Position numbers and translations under genes: made by a program
In this document: positions 1 through 9,980 of the stretch, in pieces
Position numbering within the stretch: the stretch's first letter is position 1
Layout: every line of letters starts with the position of its first letter
Assembly: GCF_029626265.1 (NCBI RefSeq)
Contig: NZ_JARUBN010000001.1
Coordinates: 6,823,001-6,887,000, forward strand
Source: Micromonospora sp. WMMD1102
Lineage (GTDB): Bacteria > Actinomycetota > Actinomycetes > Mycobacteriales > Micromonosporaceae
DNA length: 64,000 nucleotides
Direction: 5' to 3'
Notes under the pieces: generated by a model
The model's database searches: none
What the model saw: the letters and a program-made list of their open reading frames with translations, nothing else
What the model was told of the DNA's origin: nothing

Positions 1-777
1 AGGGCAGGACGCATTCCTGCAGCGACCTGTCGTAGAACATGGCCGTGCGTTCCGCATAGCCAGGTGGTTCCGGGTAGGCGTACGCGTAGAAGGCGCCCTC
101 CTCGCCGCCGCCCGGCCAGAAACCGAAGCTCGCCAGCTCGTGTGAGTAGCCCTCGTGCATCACCTGCGGCGGGCAGTTCGGCACCCCCGCCCGGGTGTGG
201 CGGCGCGACGGCGCCCGAGAAGCGGGTGTAGGCCAGGTCCATCGCACCCCAGAAGAAATGCACCGGGCTCGCCTTGCCCACGAACTCACCACGGAACCGG
301 CCCAGCACCCGCTCGGCCTGCAACAGTTGCCGCCAGAACAACTGCGCGGCCGCGCCGTCGTACGTCTTGTTCTGGTGATCCTCGGCGAACGGAACCGCGG
401 GCTCGACCTCGTTGGGGGCGGCGTGGATCTGCGGCTCGATGCCCAGCGCGGCCAGCGCCTCCAGCGTCTCGCCATAGAACGTGGCAACCGATTTGGATCC
501 CAGGACCACGTCACGGGTCCGACCGTCGCTGGCGCGCACGTGCAGACGGTGTTCGAGGAAGTCGAACTCGATGTCGAAGACGCCGTGGTCGTACGGCATC
601 GCCGAAGTGGTCAGGCCGCGCGCGGTGGGGTACAGCGTCACGTGCCACCAGTGGTTGACCGCCGGTGCGTACGCCAGCCGCACCTTTCCGACGATCTGAG
701 TCCACATGTGCAGCGTGTTGCGGGTGTCGGTCCAGTCGGCCACGCGGAGCCGGGGCCAATGCCCGATTGGGCCGAGT
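1..777 (-). pseudogene. DUF5996 family protein, frameshifted and lacking its start
   Basis: Reading the minus strand gives a clear DUF5996-type protein: WPRLRVADW near the start, then HMWTQIVGKVRL, NHWWHVTLY, RGLTTSAMPYDHG, FDIEFDFLEH and SPVHFFWGAMDLAYTRFSG. After APPHPGG the frame breaks at a run of five C on the plus strand (184-188). The expected continuation (VPNCPPQVMHEGYSHELASFGFWPGG, in pieces) is in the next frame, so one extra base explains the shift. Upstream of the first tryptophan there is no start codon with a ribosome binding site, and sequence similarity stops near 770, so the N-terminus looks lost as well. The family has no assigned reaction that I know of. The gene continues off the left edge. 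A single homopolymer error could explain the frameshift but not the missing start. Confidence 0.75.
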
Positions 778-778
778 T

Positions 779-841
779 GTCTTTTAACGTTCGTTGCGGC
801 GCCGGCAAGAGCACCCTGGTGCGCATCGTCGCCGGCGGCCG
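779..841 (+). pseudogene. Possible ABC-ATPase P-loop remnant
   Basis: Translating the plus strand here gives FNVRCGAGKSTLVRIVAGG, which resembles the Walker A region of an ABC ATPase (normally GxNGAGKSTLxRILAG). Residues before and after do not continue the family, so at most about 45 bases survive. It sits exactly where the DUF5996 gene loses its start, so it may be the other side of a deletion or rearrangement junction. The remaining bases to 1089 contain no gene that I can support. The match is short and chance cannot be excluded. Confidence 0.3.
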
Positions 842-1089
842 TCTCGCCGAGCGCCGTGATCTCGACCAGGCGGCCCTGATCTCGACCGGGCGCAGGACCG
901 GGCGGCGGCGGTCGCCGACCCGGCCGAACCGACGCGCGCCGCCGGAGCAGGTACGAAGTCGACGCGGTGCCCGAGAACAGAGCGGGCCACGTCGCAACAG
1001 CTGAGGGGCCCGATCGACCACCGCGGCCGAGCGGGCCAGGACTCCGCACGCCGGGGTGCCCCGACGGCTTGGCCGGTGCTCTGACCGAA

Positions 1090-1784
1090 TCACCTGCCCG
1101 TGTCGACGCACCACCAGTCCCTCCCGGCGGCCGATTCTCCGGCCCAGGGTTCCAGGAGGTCTCCCGGCGCGAGTCCGAGGGCCTGTTCGATCTCCCCGGG
1201 GGTGAGGGTGCGCAGGGACTCGGAGAGCGACCGGGTCAGGTCGAGCCAGTACCCACGTAGCGTGGACTCGCTCACGAACAGTTGCTCGGCGATCCGGGCG
1301 TAGCTCAGTCCGCGGGCACGGCCGTGCAGGATCTGGCGCTGGCGTTCGCTGAGCAGGGTGATGCAGTTGCGCCGGACCAGAACCTCGAGGATCCCGACGA
1401 CCGACTGTGGCACGACGGTGCCGCCGGAGGCGACCTCGAGCAGGAGCTGCTCGGCCCGGCCGATCGGCAGCGCCTTGGAGACGACCCCGCTCGCGCCCGC
1501 CGCGATGCAGGCGGCGAGGACCAGACGGCGCTCCTCCTGGCTGTAGACGCAGACCCGGTAGCCGCAGCTTCTCAGTGCGCGGAGCGCGGCGATGCCCTGC
1601 CGGACGTCAGGCTGCTGTTCGAGGTTTGCCAGGTGCAGGTCGAGCAGGACCAGGTCGACCGCCGGCCGACGGTGCAGCAACTCTTCCACGGTCCCGACCG
1701 CGGCGACGACGTCGAGACCGGTCAGGAGCAGGGCGAACGACTCGCGGATCAGCGACGCGTCGTCGACGACCGCGACCGGGGGCC

Positions 1785-1788
<4 letters not shown>
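1090..1788 (-). CDS. LuxR/NarL-family response regulator
   Basis: A 232-residue response regulator. The receiver domain occupies about residues 1-125, with the acidic pair D9/D10 and the phospho-acceptor D50 in DLVLLDLHL. A LuxR-type helix-turn-helix follows at about 145-195 (LSERQRQILHGRARGLSYARIAEQLFVSE, in pieces). The C-terminal 30 residues are extra. Its start codon overlaps the stop of the upstream histidine kinase by four bases (ATGA), so the two are translationally coupled and form one two-component system. The HTH is less canonical than in NarL itself, and the target genes are unknown. The neighbouring secreted protease, transcribed divergently from the pair, is one candidate target (inference). 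Confidence 0.85.
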
Positions 1789-3185
<1,397 letters not shown>

Positions 3186-3277
3186 GGTCCTCCCCGCGGC
3201 CGGCGGCCGACGCCGACGAAAGTTCGCGGATTCGTTGGGTCACAGGTCACCCGGAAAACGCAATGATCATGGTACTT

Positions 3278-3293
3278 CAGCGAAACGTCGCTG
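3278..3293. promoter_or_regulatory. Inverted repeat in the divergent kinase/protease promoter region
   Basis: A perfect six-base inverted repeat with a four-base loop (CAGCGA-AACG-TCGCTG) lies between the histidine kinase (start 3185, minus strand) and the protease (start 3320, plus strand). It is about 25 bases upstream of the protease start, whose ribosome binding site GAGAGG is at about 3306-3311. It is placed where a regulator could act on the protease promoter. The regulator is not identified. Confidence 0.35.
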
Positions 3294-3319
3294 GATATCA
3301 CCCCGAGAGGACACCATAG

Positions 3320-4633
3320 ATGCGACGAGCGTTGACTCTGCTCACCTCGCTCACGCTCACAGCCAGCCTGCCGGTCGTCGTGGTGGCTCCCGCCCAGGCG
3401 GCCACCGACCCTGGCAGCACCGGTAGCGACGCCATCCAGGTCGACGTGCCGGTGCGCCCCGCGCCGACGTCGACGGGCACGTTCCAGGTGACCGGGACGG
3501 CTCGCTCCGCACAGGCCCTGGACGCCGAGGCGATGCAGGACCTGACCACGTACGCCGAGAGCACCGGACAGGCGCTGTCCACGGTGGTCGCGGCGCACCA
3601 GGGTATCCACGAGTTCAGTGCCTACACCACCAAACTGGAGGAGACCAGCCCGGACACGTTCGTGCGGGCCGGGCTGGCTGCCGGCGGGGCGGCCGGCAAC
3701 TGGATCCAGTTCACCGCGAAGCCGAGTGCCGAGGTCGTTGCCGAACTGGAGCGGCTGCCGGTGAACACCGAGGTCCAGTACGGTGCGCCGGCCAGTTCGA
3801 AGGAACTCGCCGACCTCGCCTACACCCTCGTCACGTCCCTGGCGGCACGGTCCGACGTCATCCGGTCGGCGGGCACCCGCTACGACTACCAGCGACGCGT
3901 GCTGCGTCTCGAGTACGCGCCGGTCGGGCAGAGCCCGCTGCGCACGCTCAGCTCGGTCTTCCAGTCGGCGCTGACCGCGGGCACCGTCGGGGGACAGCTT
4001 CCCGTCGAGGTGGTACTCGAACTCGACGCCAACCCGGCTGCGGTCGCCGAACGGGTCATCGAGGGCGGTCGGGATCTGAACAAGACCAACGGCGACAGCC
4101 ACTGCACCGCGGGTTTCACCGCTGTCCGCAACGGTGCCCGGGGTGTGCTGACCGCGCGGCACTGCGACAACGCGCTCCGGTACGGCAACGCCGTGGGGCT
4201 GATCAGCACCCGACCCGCTTCGGGCTCGAACGCCGCGGTCGACTTCCAGTTCCACCGGACGTCGACCGCGAACGGCCACTCGACGAACAAGCAGTTCCGG
4301 GCCACGAACCGGCAGGCCGGCGGCGACCGGACGGTGACCGCCGTCGCCAACGCGCCGATCAACTCGGCCGTGTGCCACTGGGGTCGGACCACCGGGTACA
4401 GCTGCACCTACGTCGCGGACACCGACAGCTGCCGGACCGTGAGCGGCCATCGGTACTGCGGTCTGGACAGAACCGACCGCGATGTCTCGGCGGGTGGTGA
4501 CAGCGGCGGCCCGTGGTTCTTCGGGAACACGGCCCGGGGCGGCCACACCGGCGCGGCGGACAACGTGTTCAGCCTCTTCACCCGGATCAGTCGGGTACCG
4601 AACCACCTCGACGCCTCGGTGCTGCGGAACTGA
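3320..4633 (+). CDS. Secreted trypsin-like (S1 family) serine protease
   Basis: A 437-residue pre-pro-protease. Residues 1-29 form a Sec signal peptide (basic MRR, hydrophobic core, cleavage near AQAA). Residues 30-250 are probably a pro-region resembling the long pro-peptides of streptogrisin and alpha-lytic-type proteases. The mature chymotrypsin-fold domain starts near CTAGF. The triad is H281 in TARHC, D308 in AAVDFQFH and S395 in AGGDSGGPW. Cysteines pair around the His (CTAGF/HC) and in the C-terminal half. A GAGAGG ribosome binding site precedes the ATG, and a strong hairpin follows the stop. It should act outside the cell on protein substrates. The two-component pair transcribed away from it may control it (inference). 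Confidence 0.9.
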   Translation: MRRALTLLTSLTLTASLPVVVVAPAQAATDPGSTGSDAIQVDVPVRPAPTSTGTFQVTGTARSAQALDAEAMQDLTTYAESTGQALSTVVAAHQGIHEFSAYTTKLEETSPDTFVRAGLAAGGAAGNWIQFTAKPSAEVVAELERLPVNTEVQYGAPASSKELADLAYTLVTSLAARSDVIRSAGTRYDYQRRVLRLEYAPVGQSPLRTLSSVFQSALTAGTVGGQLPVEVVLELDANPAAVAERVIEGGRDLNKTNGDSHCTAGFTAVRNGARGVLTARHCDNALRYGNAVGLISTRPASGSNAAVDFQFHRTSTANGHSTNKQFRATNRQAGGDRTVTAVANAPINSAVCHWGRTTGYSCTYVADTDSCRTVSGHRYCGLDRTDRDVSAGGDSGGPWFFGNTARGGHTGAADNVFSLFTRISRVPNHLDASVLRN

Positions 4634-4637
4634 CCCG

Positions 4638-4687
4638 CCGGCGCTCCCGCTGGTGCGTCACGATTGATGCACCAGCGGGAACGCCGG
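4638..4687 (+). terminator. Hairpin terminator after the protease
   Basis: A 19-base stem with one mismatch and a 12-base loop starts five bases after the protease stop codon. It lacks a T-tract, as is common in actinomycetes. It also lies about 55 bases past the stop of the convergent XRE-SARP gene, so it may serve both directions. Confidence 0.75.
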
Positions 4688-4742
4688 CAGGCCGGCCCTG
4701 CTGAAGTCGCCGGTCAGGTGCACCGGCCCCGGAGGTGCCGCT

Positions 4743-7700
4743 TCAGCGGGGCCGGCCCAGTTGTTCCGCCTCGACCCGTCCGGCCAGTAGGTCCGCGCCG
4801 GCGGTCCGGTAGGTGTCGGCGGCGCCGGCGGCGAGTCGCCTGGCCAGCGCCGGGTCGTCGCCGGCGACGCAGCGTGCCCGCACCTCCAGTGCGCCGGCCT
4901 CGACCATCCGGAACCCGTGCGCGCGTGCCGCCTCCTCGGCGCGCTCCGCGTGCCGGTGCGCATCGGCGCCGTCCCCGACCTGCCGCAGCGACTCGGCCAG
5001 CCCGACGGTCGCCCGGGTGGCGAAGTACGGGTAGTCGGCGGCGACCCGGAGTGCCTGGCGGAACGATTCCAGGGCCGCCGGAACGTCGCCGCCGCCCAGG
5101 TGCGCCTCGCCCATCGTGGTCAGCAACGCCGCCTGCGCGCGCTGGTTCCGGACGATCAGCGCGAGGTCGTACCCCTGCTGGGCGGCGCCGACCGCGGCGG
5201 CGCCCTCCCCGCGCTGGGTGTGCAGCTGGCTCAACTCGTCCAGACAGGACAGTTCGCCGTGCGGGTCGGCCAGGCGCCGGTAGCCGTCCCGGGCCGCGCA
5301 GAGGTGCTCCTCGGCGGTCGACTCGGCTCCGAGCTGCCGCAGGACCATCCCGAGGTTGAGGCGGTTCGCCAGCACGGACGTGTCCCGTCCGGTCACCTGG
5401 TTGATCCGCAGGGCGGCGCCGAAGTACTCCGCCGCGGCGCTGAGGCGGCCCTGGTCGGCACACATCACGCCCAGACCGTTCAGGGTCACCGCGCGCACGT
5501 GCCCGAGGTCGTCGTCGGCGCTGAGTGCCAGCGCGGCCTGATAGGACTGTTCCGCCTCGTCCAGCCGCCCCTGCTCGGCCAGCACGAGGCCGATGTTGTG
5601 CCGCAGGTACGCGACGGCCGGCCGCCATCCACCGGCGTCGGCCAACCGGGCACCCTCGGTGTAGGCGTCGAGCGCCTCCGGGTGCCGGCCCAGTGCCCAC
5701 ATCGCCTGGCCGCGGCTGATCAGCATCGCCGCCTGGGCGGCCGGGTCGCCCTCCGCGACCGCCGCGCGCAGACCCGCGTCCGCGGTCCGCAGCCATCGGT
5801 CGACGTGCCGCCGGACCAGGAAGTACCCCCGCAACTGGTCGGCGATCTGCCAGGCCAGCCGGCGGTGGTCCGAGTCCGCGGTGCGCTCGACCAGCGAGAC
5901 CAGCGCCGGTGCCTCCGTGTCGAGCCACTCGAACGCGTCGTCGGGCCCGTCGAACACGGCGCCCCGGTCACCGTGCGAGGTCCGCCTGACCAGCTGCGGG
6001 TACACCCACTCCAGCGCCGCCGTCGCACCCCGCAGGTACCACGTGTGCAGCCGGTCCCGGGCCGCGGCGCGCTCCGCCCGGTCGTCCTCGGCGAGCAGCC
6101 TGGCCGCGTAGAGGCCCAGCAGGTCGTGGAAGCGAAACCGGTCGGCGGCGTACTGCAGGAGCATGTTGGCGTCCAACAGCTCGCCCAGGACCAGGTCCGC
6201 CTCGACCGGATCGACGTCGAGCAGCACGGCGGCGGCTTCCAGCCCGAAGTCGTCCCCGGGGTGCAGTGCGCAGACCCGGAAGGCCCGCCGTGCGGAGTCG
6301 CTGAGGTCGTGGTAGCTGAGCCGGAAGCTGGCCAGCACACCGACCTCGCCGACGCTCAACTCGGTCAGCCGGCGGTTGGTGTCCCGCAGCCGTTCGACGA
6401 GGTCGGCCGTGCTCCAGGACGGCCGGCTGGTCAGCCGTGCGCCCGCGATGCGCAACGCCAGCGGGAGTTGCCCGCAGGCCGCGGCCAGCTGCCGGGCGGA
6501 CCGCGGATCGGCGATGATCCGGTGCGGGCCCACGGCCGCGGCCAGCAGGTCGAGGGCGTCCGCGACCGGCAGCGTGGGCAGGTCGACGACCGTGGCGCCC
6601 GCGAGGTCCGGAAGGCGCCGCCGGCTGGTCAGCAGCACGACGCATTCCCCGGCGCCGGGCAACAGCGGGGACACCTGCCGCGTGTCCCGGGCGTTGTCGA
6701 GGATCACCAGCATTCGGCGGCCCGCGAGTTCGCTGCGCAGCATCGCCCCCGCCTCGGCCTCGTCGGCGCCGACCCGCTGCGCGGGGACGCCGAGGGCCCG
6801 CAGGAACCGGCCGAGCACCTCCAGCGGCGCGACCGGGTCGGTGGAGACTCCGCGCAGGTCGGCGTAGAGCTGCCCGTCCGGAAAATCGTCCCGCAGACGA
6901 CGCGCCGCCTCCAGGGCGAGGGCGGTCTTGCCGATGCCGGCCGGACCGTTGACGGCGACGATCCGTGCCGGCGGCACGAGCCCGGCCGCCGACCGGCCGA
7001 GGCCGAGTGCCTCGGCGACCACTGCCAGTTCCCGGCCACGCCCGACGAAGTCCGGCGGTGCCGCCGGCGCCTGCTGGATCACGGTACGCCCCGACGCACG
7101 CGGCGTGCCGCGCCACCGTTGCTGCAGCACACCCTGGTGCGCCGCCCGGAGCTGGTCACCCGGGTCCATGCCGAGTTGGTCGCCGAGCGCCGCGCGCACC
7201 CGCTGGTAGGCGGCGAGTGCCTCGGCCTGCCGGCCGGTCGCGGACAGGGTGATCACCAGCTCGGCGTGCAGCGGTTCGTGCAACTCCAACCGGCCGGCCA
7301 GGTCACGCAGGCGCGGCAGCACCTGCTCGCCCTCGCCGCCGTCACGCGCGACCGTGGCGTAGCCGCACAGCAGGGCCGCGTACTCCTCGATCACCGCGGT
7401 CATCAGCGGGCTGCTCGACAGCAGGTCCACGTCGGGGTGTCCGCGCCACAGCCGGGCTGCCTCCGCATAGTGCCCGAGTGCGCGTTCCGGATCCTCCTCG
7501 CCGGCCCCGCGCGCGGCGAGTTCCCGGAACCGCAGCAGGTCGAGCTGGTCGGGACCGACGACGAGACGGTAGCCGCCGCCGGTCGTCGAGAGCATTCGCA
7601 CCGGCGTCGGCTCGGGTTGCAGCAGCGCCCGCAGCCGTGCGATGCAGGTGTGCAGCGAGTTCTTCGCCGATGCCGGTCGCCGCCCACCCCAGAGCAGGTC

Positions 7701-8177
7701 CATCAGCTCCTCGCGCCCGACGACGTCGCCCGCGCTCAGCGCGAGCCGCAGCACGACGACCTTCTGCCTGGCGGTCAACGGCACCGCGCCTCCGCCGCGC
7801 CACACGGTGAGCGGGCCCAGCACGCCGAGCCGGGTCGGCGTGGCAGGCGCGGCCGGGTCGGTCTCGGTCGGCCGGGTGGGCGCCGGAACCGCCGTGGGCC
7901 GCATCGCGAAGGCGGCGGCGAAAAGCCGGGCCTCGTCCTGGGCGTTCAGTTCCAGGGCGCGTGCGAGACCGCGGACCGAGTCACGCCGGGGACGGCGGCT
8001 GCGTCCCTGTTCCAGGTCGCGGATCGCCGCCAGGCTGACGCCCGACCGTCCGGCGAGGTCCTGCTGGGTCAGGCCGACGCGCTCACGGTACGACTTCAGC
8101 AGGATGCCGACCGGAGGTGCCGGGGCGGGGGCGTCGGCCGACGTGGGCCCGCTGCGCGCCTCTGTCCGCCCCGACAC
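4743..8177 (-). CDS. XRE-SARP-NB-ARC-TPR transcriptional regulator (AfsR-like)
   Basis: A large multidomain activator, 1144 residues from the GTG at 8177. An upstream extension to 8279 reads as low-quality Arg/Cys-rich protein and is probably not translated. Domains in order: an XRE helix-turn-helix (SYRERVGLTQQDLAGRSGVS), an OmpR/SARP winged helix (LGVLGPLTVW to GGGYRLVV), the BTAD domain of SARPs (about 200-340), an NB-ARC ATPase with Walker A GPAGIGKTALAL, and a C-terminal run of TPRs (repeats around QAAMLISRGQAMWALGRHPE and ARAVTLNGLGVM). AfsR/SARP proteins activate antibiotic and secondary metabolite genes. The decayed SARP and lanthipeptide synthetase next door suggest it once sat in such a cluster (inference). 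The XRE fusion is a less common architecture than AfsR. Confidence 0.88.
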   Translation of the reverse strand: MSGRTEARSGPTSADAPAPAPPVGILLKSYRERVGLTQQDLAGRSGVSLAAIRDLEQGRSRRPRRDSVRGLARALELNAQDEARLFAAAFAMRPTAVPAPTRPTETDPAAPATPTRLGVLGPLTVWRGGGAVPLTARQKVVVLRLALSAGDVVGREELMDLLWGGRRPASAKNSLHTCIARLRALLQPEPTPVRMLSTTGGGYRLVVGPDQLDLLRFRELAARGAGEEDPERALGHYAEAARLWRGHPDVDLLSSSPLMTAVIEEYAALLCGYATVARDGGEGEQVLPRLRDLAGRLELHEPLHAELVITLSATGRQAEALAAYQRVRAALGDQLGMDPGDQLRAAHQGVLQQRWRGTPRASGRTVIQQAPAAPPDFVGRGRELAVVAEALGLGRSAAGLVPPARIVAVNGPAGIGKTALALEAARRLRDDFPDGQLYADLRGVSTDPVAPLEVLGRFLRALGVPAQRVGADEAEAGAMLRSELAGRRMLVILDNARDTRQVSPLLPGAGECVVLLTSRRRLPDLAGATVVDLPTLPVADALDLLAAAVGPHRIIADPRSARQLAAACGQLPLALRIAGARLTSRPSWSTADLVERLRDTNRRLTELSVGEVGVLASFRLSYHDLSDSARRAFRVCALHPGDDFGLEAAAVLLDVDPVEADLVLGELLDANMLLQYAADRFRFHDLLGLYAARLLAEDDRAERAAARDRLHTWYLRGATAALEWVYPQLVRRTSHGDRGAVFDGPDDAFEWLDTEAPALVSLVERTADSDHRRLAWQIADQLRGYFLVRRHVDRWLRTADAGLRAAVAEGDPAAQAAMLISRGQAMWALGRHPEALDAYTEGARLADAGGWRPAVAYLRHNIGLVLAEQGRLDEAEQSYQAALALSADDDLGHVRAVTLNGLGVMCADQGRLSAAAEYFGAALRINQVTGRDTSVLANRLNLGMVLRQLGAESTAEEHLCAARDGYRRLADPHGELSCLDELSQLHTQRGEGAAAVGAAQQGYDLALIVRNQRAQAALLTTMGEAHLGGGDVPAALESFRQALRVAADYPYFATRATVGLAESLRQVGDGADAHRHAERAEEAARAHGFRMVEAGALEVRARCVAGDDPALARRLAAGAADTYRTAGADLLAGRVEAEQLGRPR

Positions 8178-8369
8178 GTGATCGACGTTACAAGAGAGCA
8201 ATCGACACTGGAAGGTGGCGGTCCGGGGACAGATCGCCGCTCGGAGCCCGCGGGGCGGAGCCCGGGAGGGGCCGGTCACTCAATAGTCAGTGGATGGGCT
8301 GAGCACCTTCGTACCGTGGGTTGCCGGGACGTGTGACGACGGGCGGATCTCCTGGGCGGGGGTACTCCG

Positions 8370-9057
8370 ATGACAGAGCCTTTCCGTTTCGTGGTACTCG
8401 GCGACCTGCGGTTCTGGCGGTCCGGGATCGAGCAACGTCTCGGCAACCGGCAACAACAGCTGGTGCTGGCCCGGCTGCTCGCCTCGCCGGGCTGCTCGGT
8501 CAGCCGCGGAGACCTGGCCGAGTTGCTCTGGAACGACCGGCCGCCGGCCCGGGCCACCAACCTGATCCACCGGTACATCGGCAACATCCGCCGCCTGATC
8601 GAACCGGGCCTGCCCCGCCGGTCGCTCGGGAAATGGTTATTGTCGGACGGGCACCGCTACCGACTCTCCGCCGGACCCGACCATCTCGACCTGATGGACT
8701 TCAGGCGGCACCTGGGCGCCGGCCGGCAGGCCGCCGCGGAGGGCCGGCCGAGCCTTGCGATCCGGTACTACCTCGCCGCCCTGCGACTGTGGCAGGGCCG
8801 GTTCGGTGCGGGGATCGAGCCGGCCACCGGCCCGCATCCGACCTTCGACGCCGTCGACCAGGAGTGCGTGATCGCGGTCCAGGAAGCCGCCGAGGTCGCC
8901 GTGCGGATCGGTCACGCCCGCGACGTACTCCGGCGGTGGGTCGCGCCGCCCGGCTCAGTCTGCTCGACGAGCGGTTGCACGCCCAGTGGATGCTGCTGCT
9001 CGCCGCCGACGGCAGGCAGGCCGAGGCCGCCCTCCGCTATCACGACATCCGGCGCCG
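8370..9057 (+). pseudogene. SARP-family regulator, frameshifted and truncated
   Basis: Starting at ATG 8370, this frame gives a SARP winged helix (FRFVVLGDLRFW, LVLARLLASPGCSVSRGDLAELLW, DGHRYRLSAGPDHLDLMDF) and the first half of a BTAD domain (YYLAALRLWQGR, QEAAEVAVRIGHARDVLRRWV). At about 8945 the frame shifts by one base, and the BTAD domain continues in the next frame as ARLSLLDERLHAQWMLLLAA and EAALRYHDIRR. It stops abruptly at about 9055, where the next expected BTAD motif would be. From there the sequence belongs to an opposite-strand gene fragment. Both a frameshift and a deletion have therefore inactivated it. It is divergent from the large XRE-SARP gene. Confidence 0.8.
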
Positions 9058-9269
9058 GCCTCGTCCAGGGTGGCCGAGACGTGGATCTTCCAGCCCTGTT
9101 CGGGCAGCTCGACGTCGACCGGCGTGAGCTGGGTCCAGTAGCCGTCCCGGCCGCTGGTCCAGTCGGCCGCCGACGCGATGTCCGGCAGTGCGAAGCCGGG
9201 CGCCTCGACAGCGGCCGGATGGTCGTAGAAGTCGCCGGGATGCTGGCTGTAGAAGAGGTGCTCGTCCAT
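9058..9269 (-). pseudogene. N-terminal fragment of a class III/IV lanthipeptide synthetase (LanKC/LanL-like)
   Basis: On the minus strand an ATG at 9269, with a GAGGGG ribosome binding site eight bases upstream, opens a frame reading MDEHLFYSQHPGDFYDHPA, then DGYWTQLTPVDVELPEQGWK and IHVSATLDEA. This is the typical start of class III lanthionine synthetases, where GWKIHVSATLDNA precedes the lyase domain. After about 68 residues the similarity ends at the junction with the truncated SARP. The lyase, kinase and cyclase domains are all absent. It is a remnant of a RiPP biosynthetic locus, with promoter-like, less GC-rich sequence at about 9370-9420 still upstream. Confidence 0.72.
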
Positions 9270-9462
9270 CGCTCGTCGCCCCTCACCCGGGTCACCGTCG
9301 TCGATCAGCGCCGCGGTCGCCGCCGTCGAACCGCCCTTGCCGGACCGACGCTACGGCGGGTGAGTTACCGCATAGTGCGCGGAAAATTACCTACCCTCTG
9401 TCATCGATCATGTCGAATGCGTCGATCCCTGGTCGGCCCGGCCCAGGGCGCCCGGGTCGGGC

Positions 9463-9515
9463 CGAACTGGGCCGGGCTGAGCTGGGCCGGGCTGGGCTGG
9501 GCTGGGCTGGGCCGG
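9463..9515. repeat. Pentanucleotide GGGCT/GGGCC tandem repeat
   Basis: About ten consecutive units of GGGCT or GGGCC, partly interrupted by GAACT and GAGCT, lie 20 bases upstream of the MerR-family start codon. The repeat occupies the likely leader or promoter of that gene. The rest of the interval from 9270 holds no gene that I can see. Confidence 0.8.
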
Positions 9516-9533
9516 CGCGCGTATGCTCCGGCC

Positions 9534-9974
9534 ATGCTCGACACCCCAGCGGAATTCAGCATCGGGCAGGTGGCCGAACGCACCGGCCTGAGCGTGCACA
9601 CCCTCCGGCTGTACGAGCGGGAGGGGTTGCTGACCGGTCGGCTGCGCCGGAGCAGCGGCGGGCGACGGGTCTACGGTGAGTGGGACGTGCAGTGGCTCGC
9701 GAACTGCACGAAGTTCCGGGCTTCCGGGATGCCGCTGGCCACGATCCGCCGGCTCGCCGAACTCGTCGGCGAGGGTCCGGGCAACGAGGCGGAGCGGCTC
9801 GAACTGCTCCGGGCGCACCGGCAGCGGGTACTGGACCGGATCGCCGAACTGCACGACTGCCTGGACTTGATCACCGACAAGGTCACCGCGTACGAGGAGG
9901 CCGTCGGGCAGGGCACCGCGGACCGGCTCTGGGTCGCCGGCGTCCGCCCGACCCCGGCGACGGGAGCTGGCTGA
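9534..9974 (+). CDS. MerR-family transcriptional regulator
   Basis: A 146-residue MerR protein. The winged helix-turn-helix lies at residues 8-75 (FSIGQVAERTGLSVHTLRLY, then EREGLLTGRLRRSSGGRRVY). A dimerising coiled coil follows (about 85-130: ERLELLRAHRQRVLDRIAEL). There are no effector-binding cysteines, so it is not a metal or SoxR sensor. It resembles the small single-domain group that often controls aldo-keto reductases or dehydrogenases, but no such target is adjacent. The start is the ATG at 9534. The reading frame stays open upstream through the SARP remnant, but that part is not coding for this protein. Confidence 0.88.
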   Translation: MLDTPAEFSIGQVAERTGLSVHTLRLYEREGLLTGRLRRSSGGRRVYGEWDVQWLANCTKFRASGMPLATIRRLAELVGEGPGNEAERLELLRAHRQRVLDRIAELHDCLDLITDKVTAYEEAVGQGTADRLWVAGVRPTPATGAG

Positions 9975-9980
9975 CGCAGC

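Noticed and set aside
8178..8279. N-terminal extension of the XRE-SARP protein to 1178 residues
   Set aside because: The extra 34 residues are Arg/Cys-rich and unlike the family. GTG 8177 gives a normal start just ahead of the XRE domain.
4917..8336. Long plus-strand open frame opposite the XRE-SARP gene
   Set aside because: Antisense shadow; no ribosome binding site, no domain and biased composition.
9058..9269. A functional lanthipeptide cluster
   Set aside because: Only the first 68 residues of the synthetase remain. No precursor peptide, transporter or second copy is present in the window.
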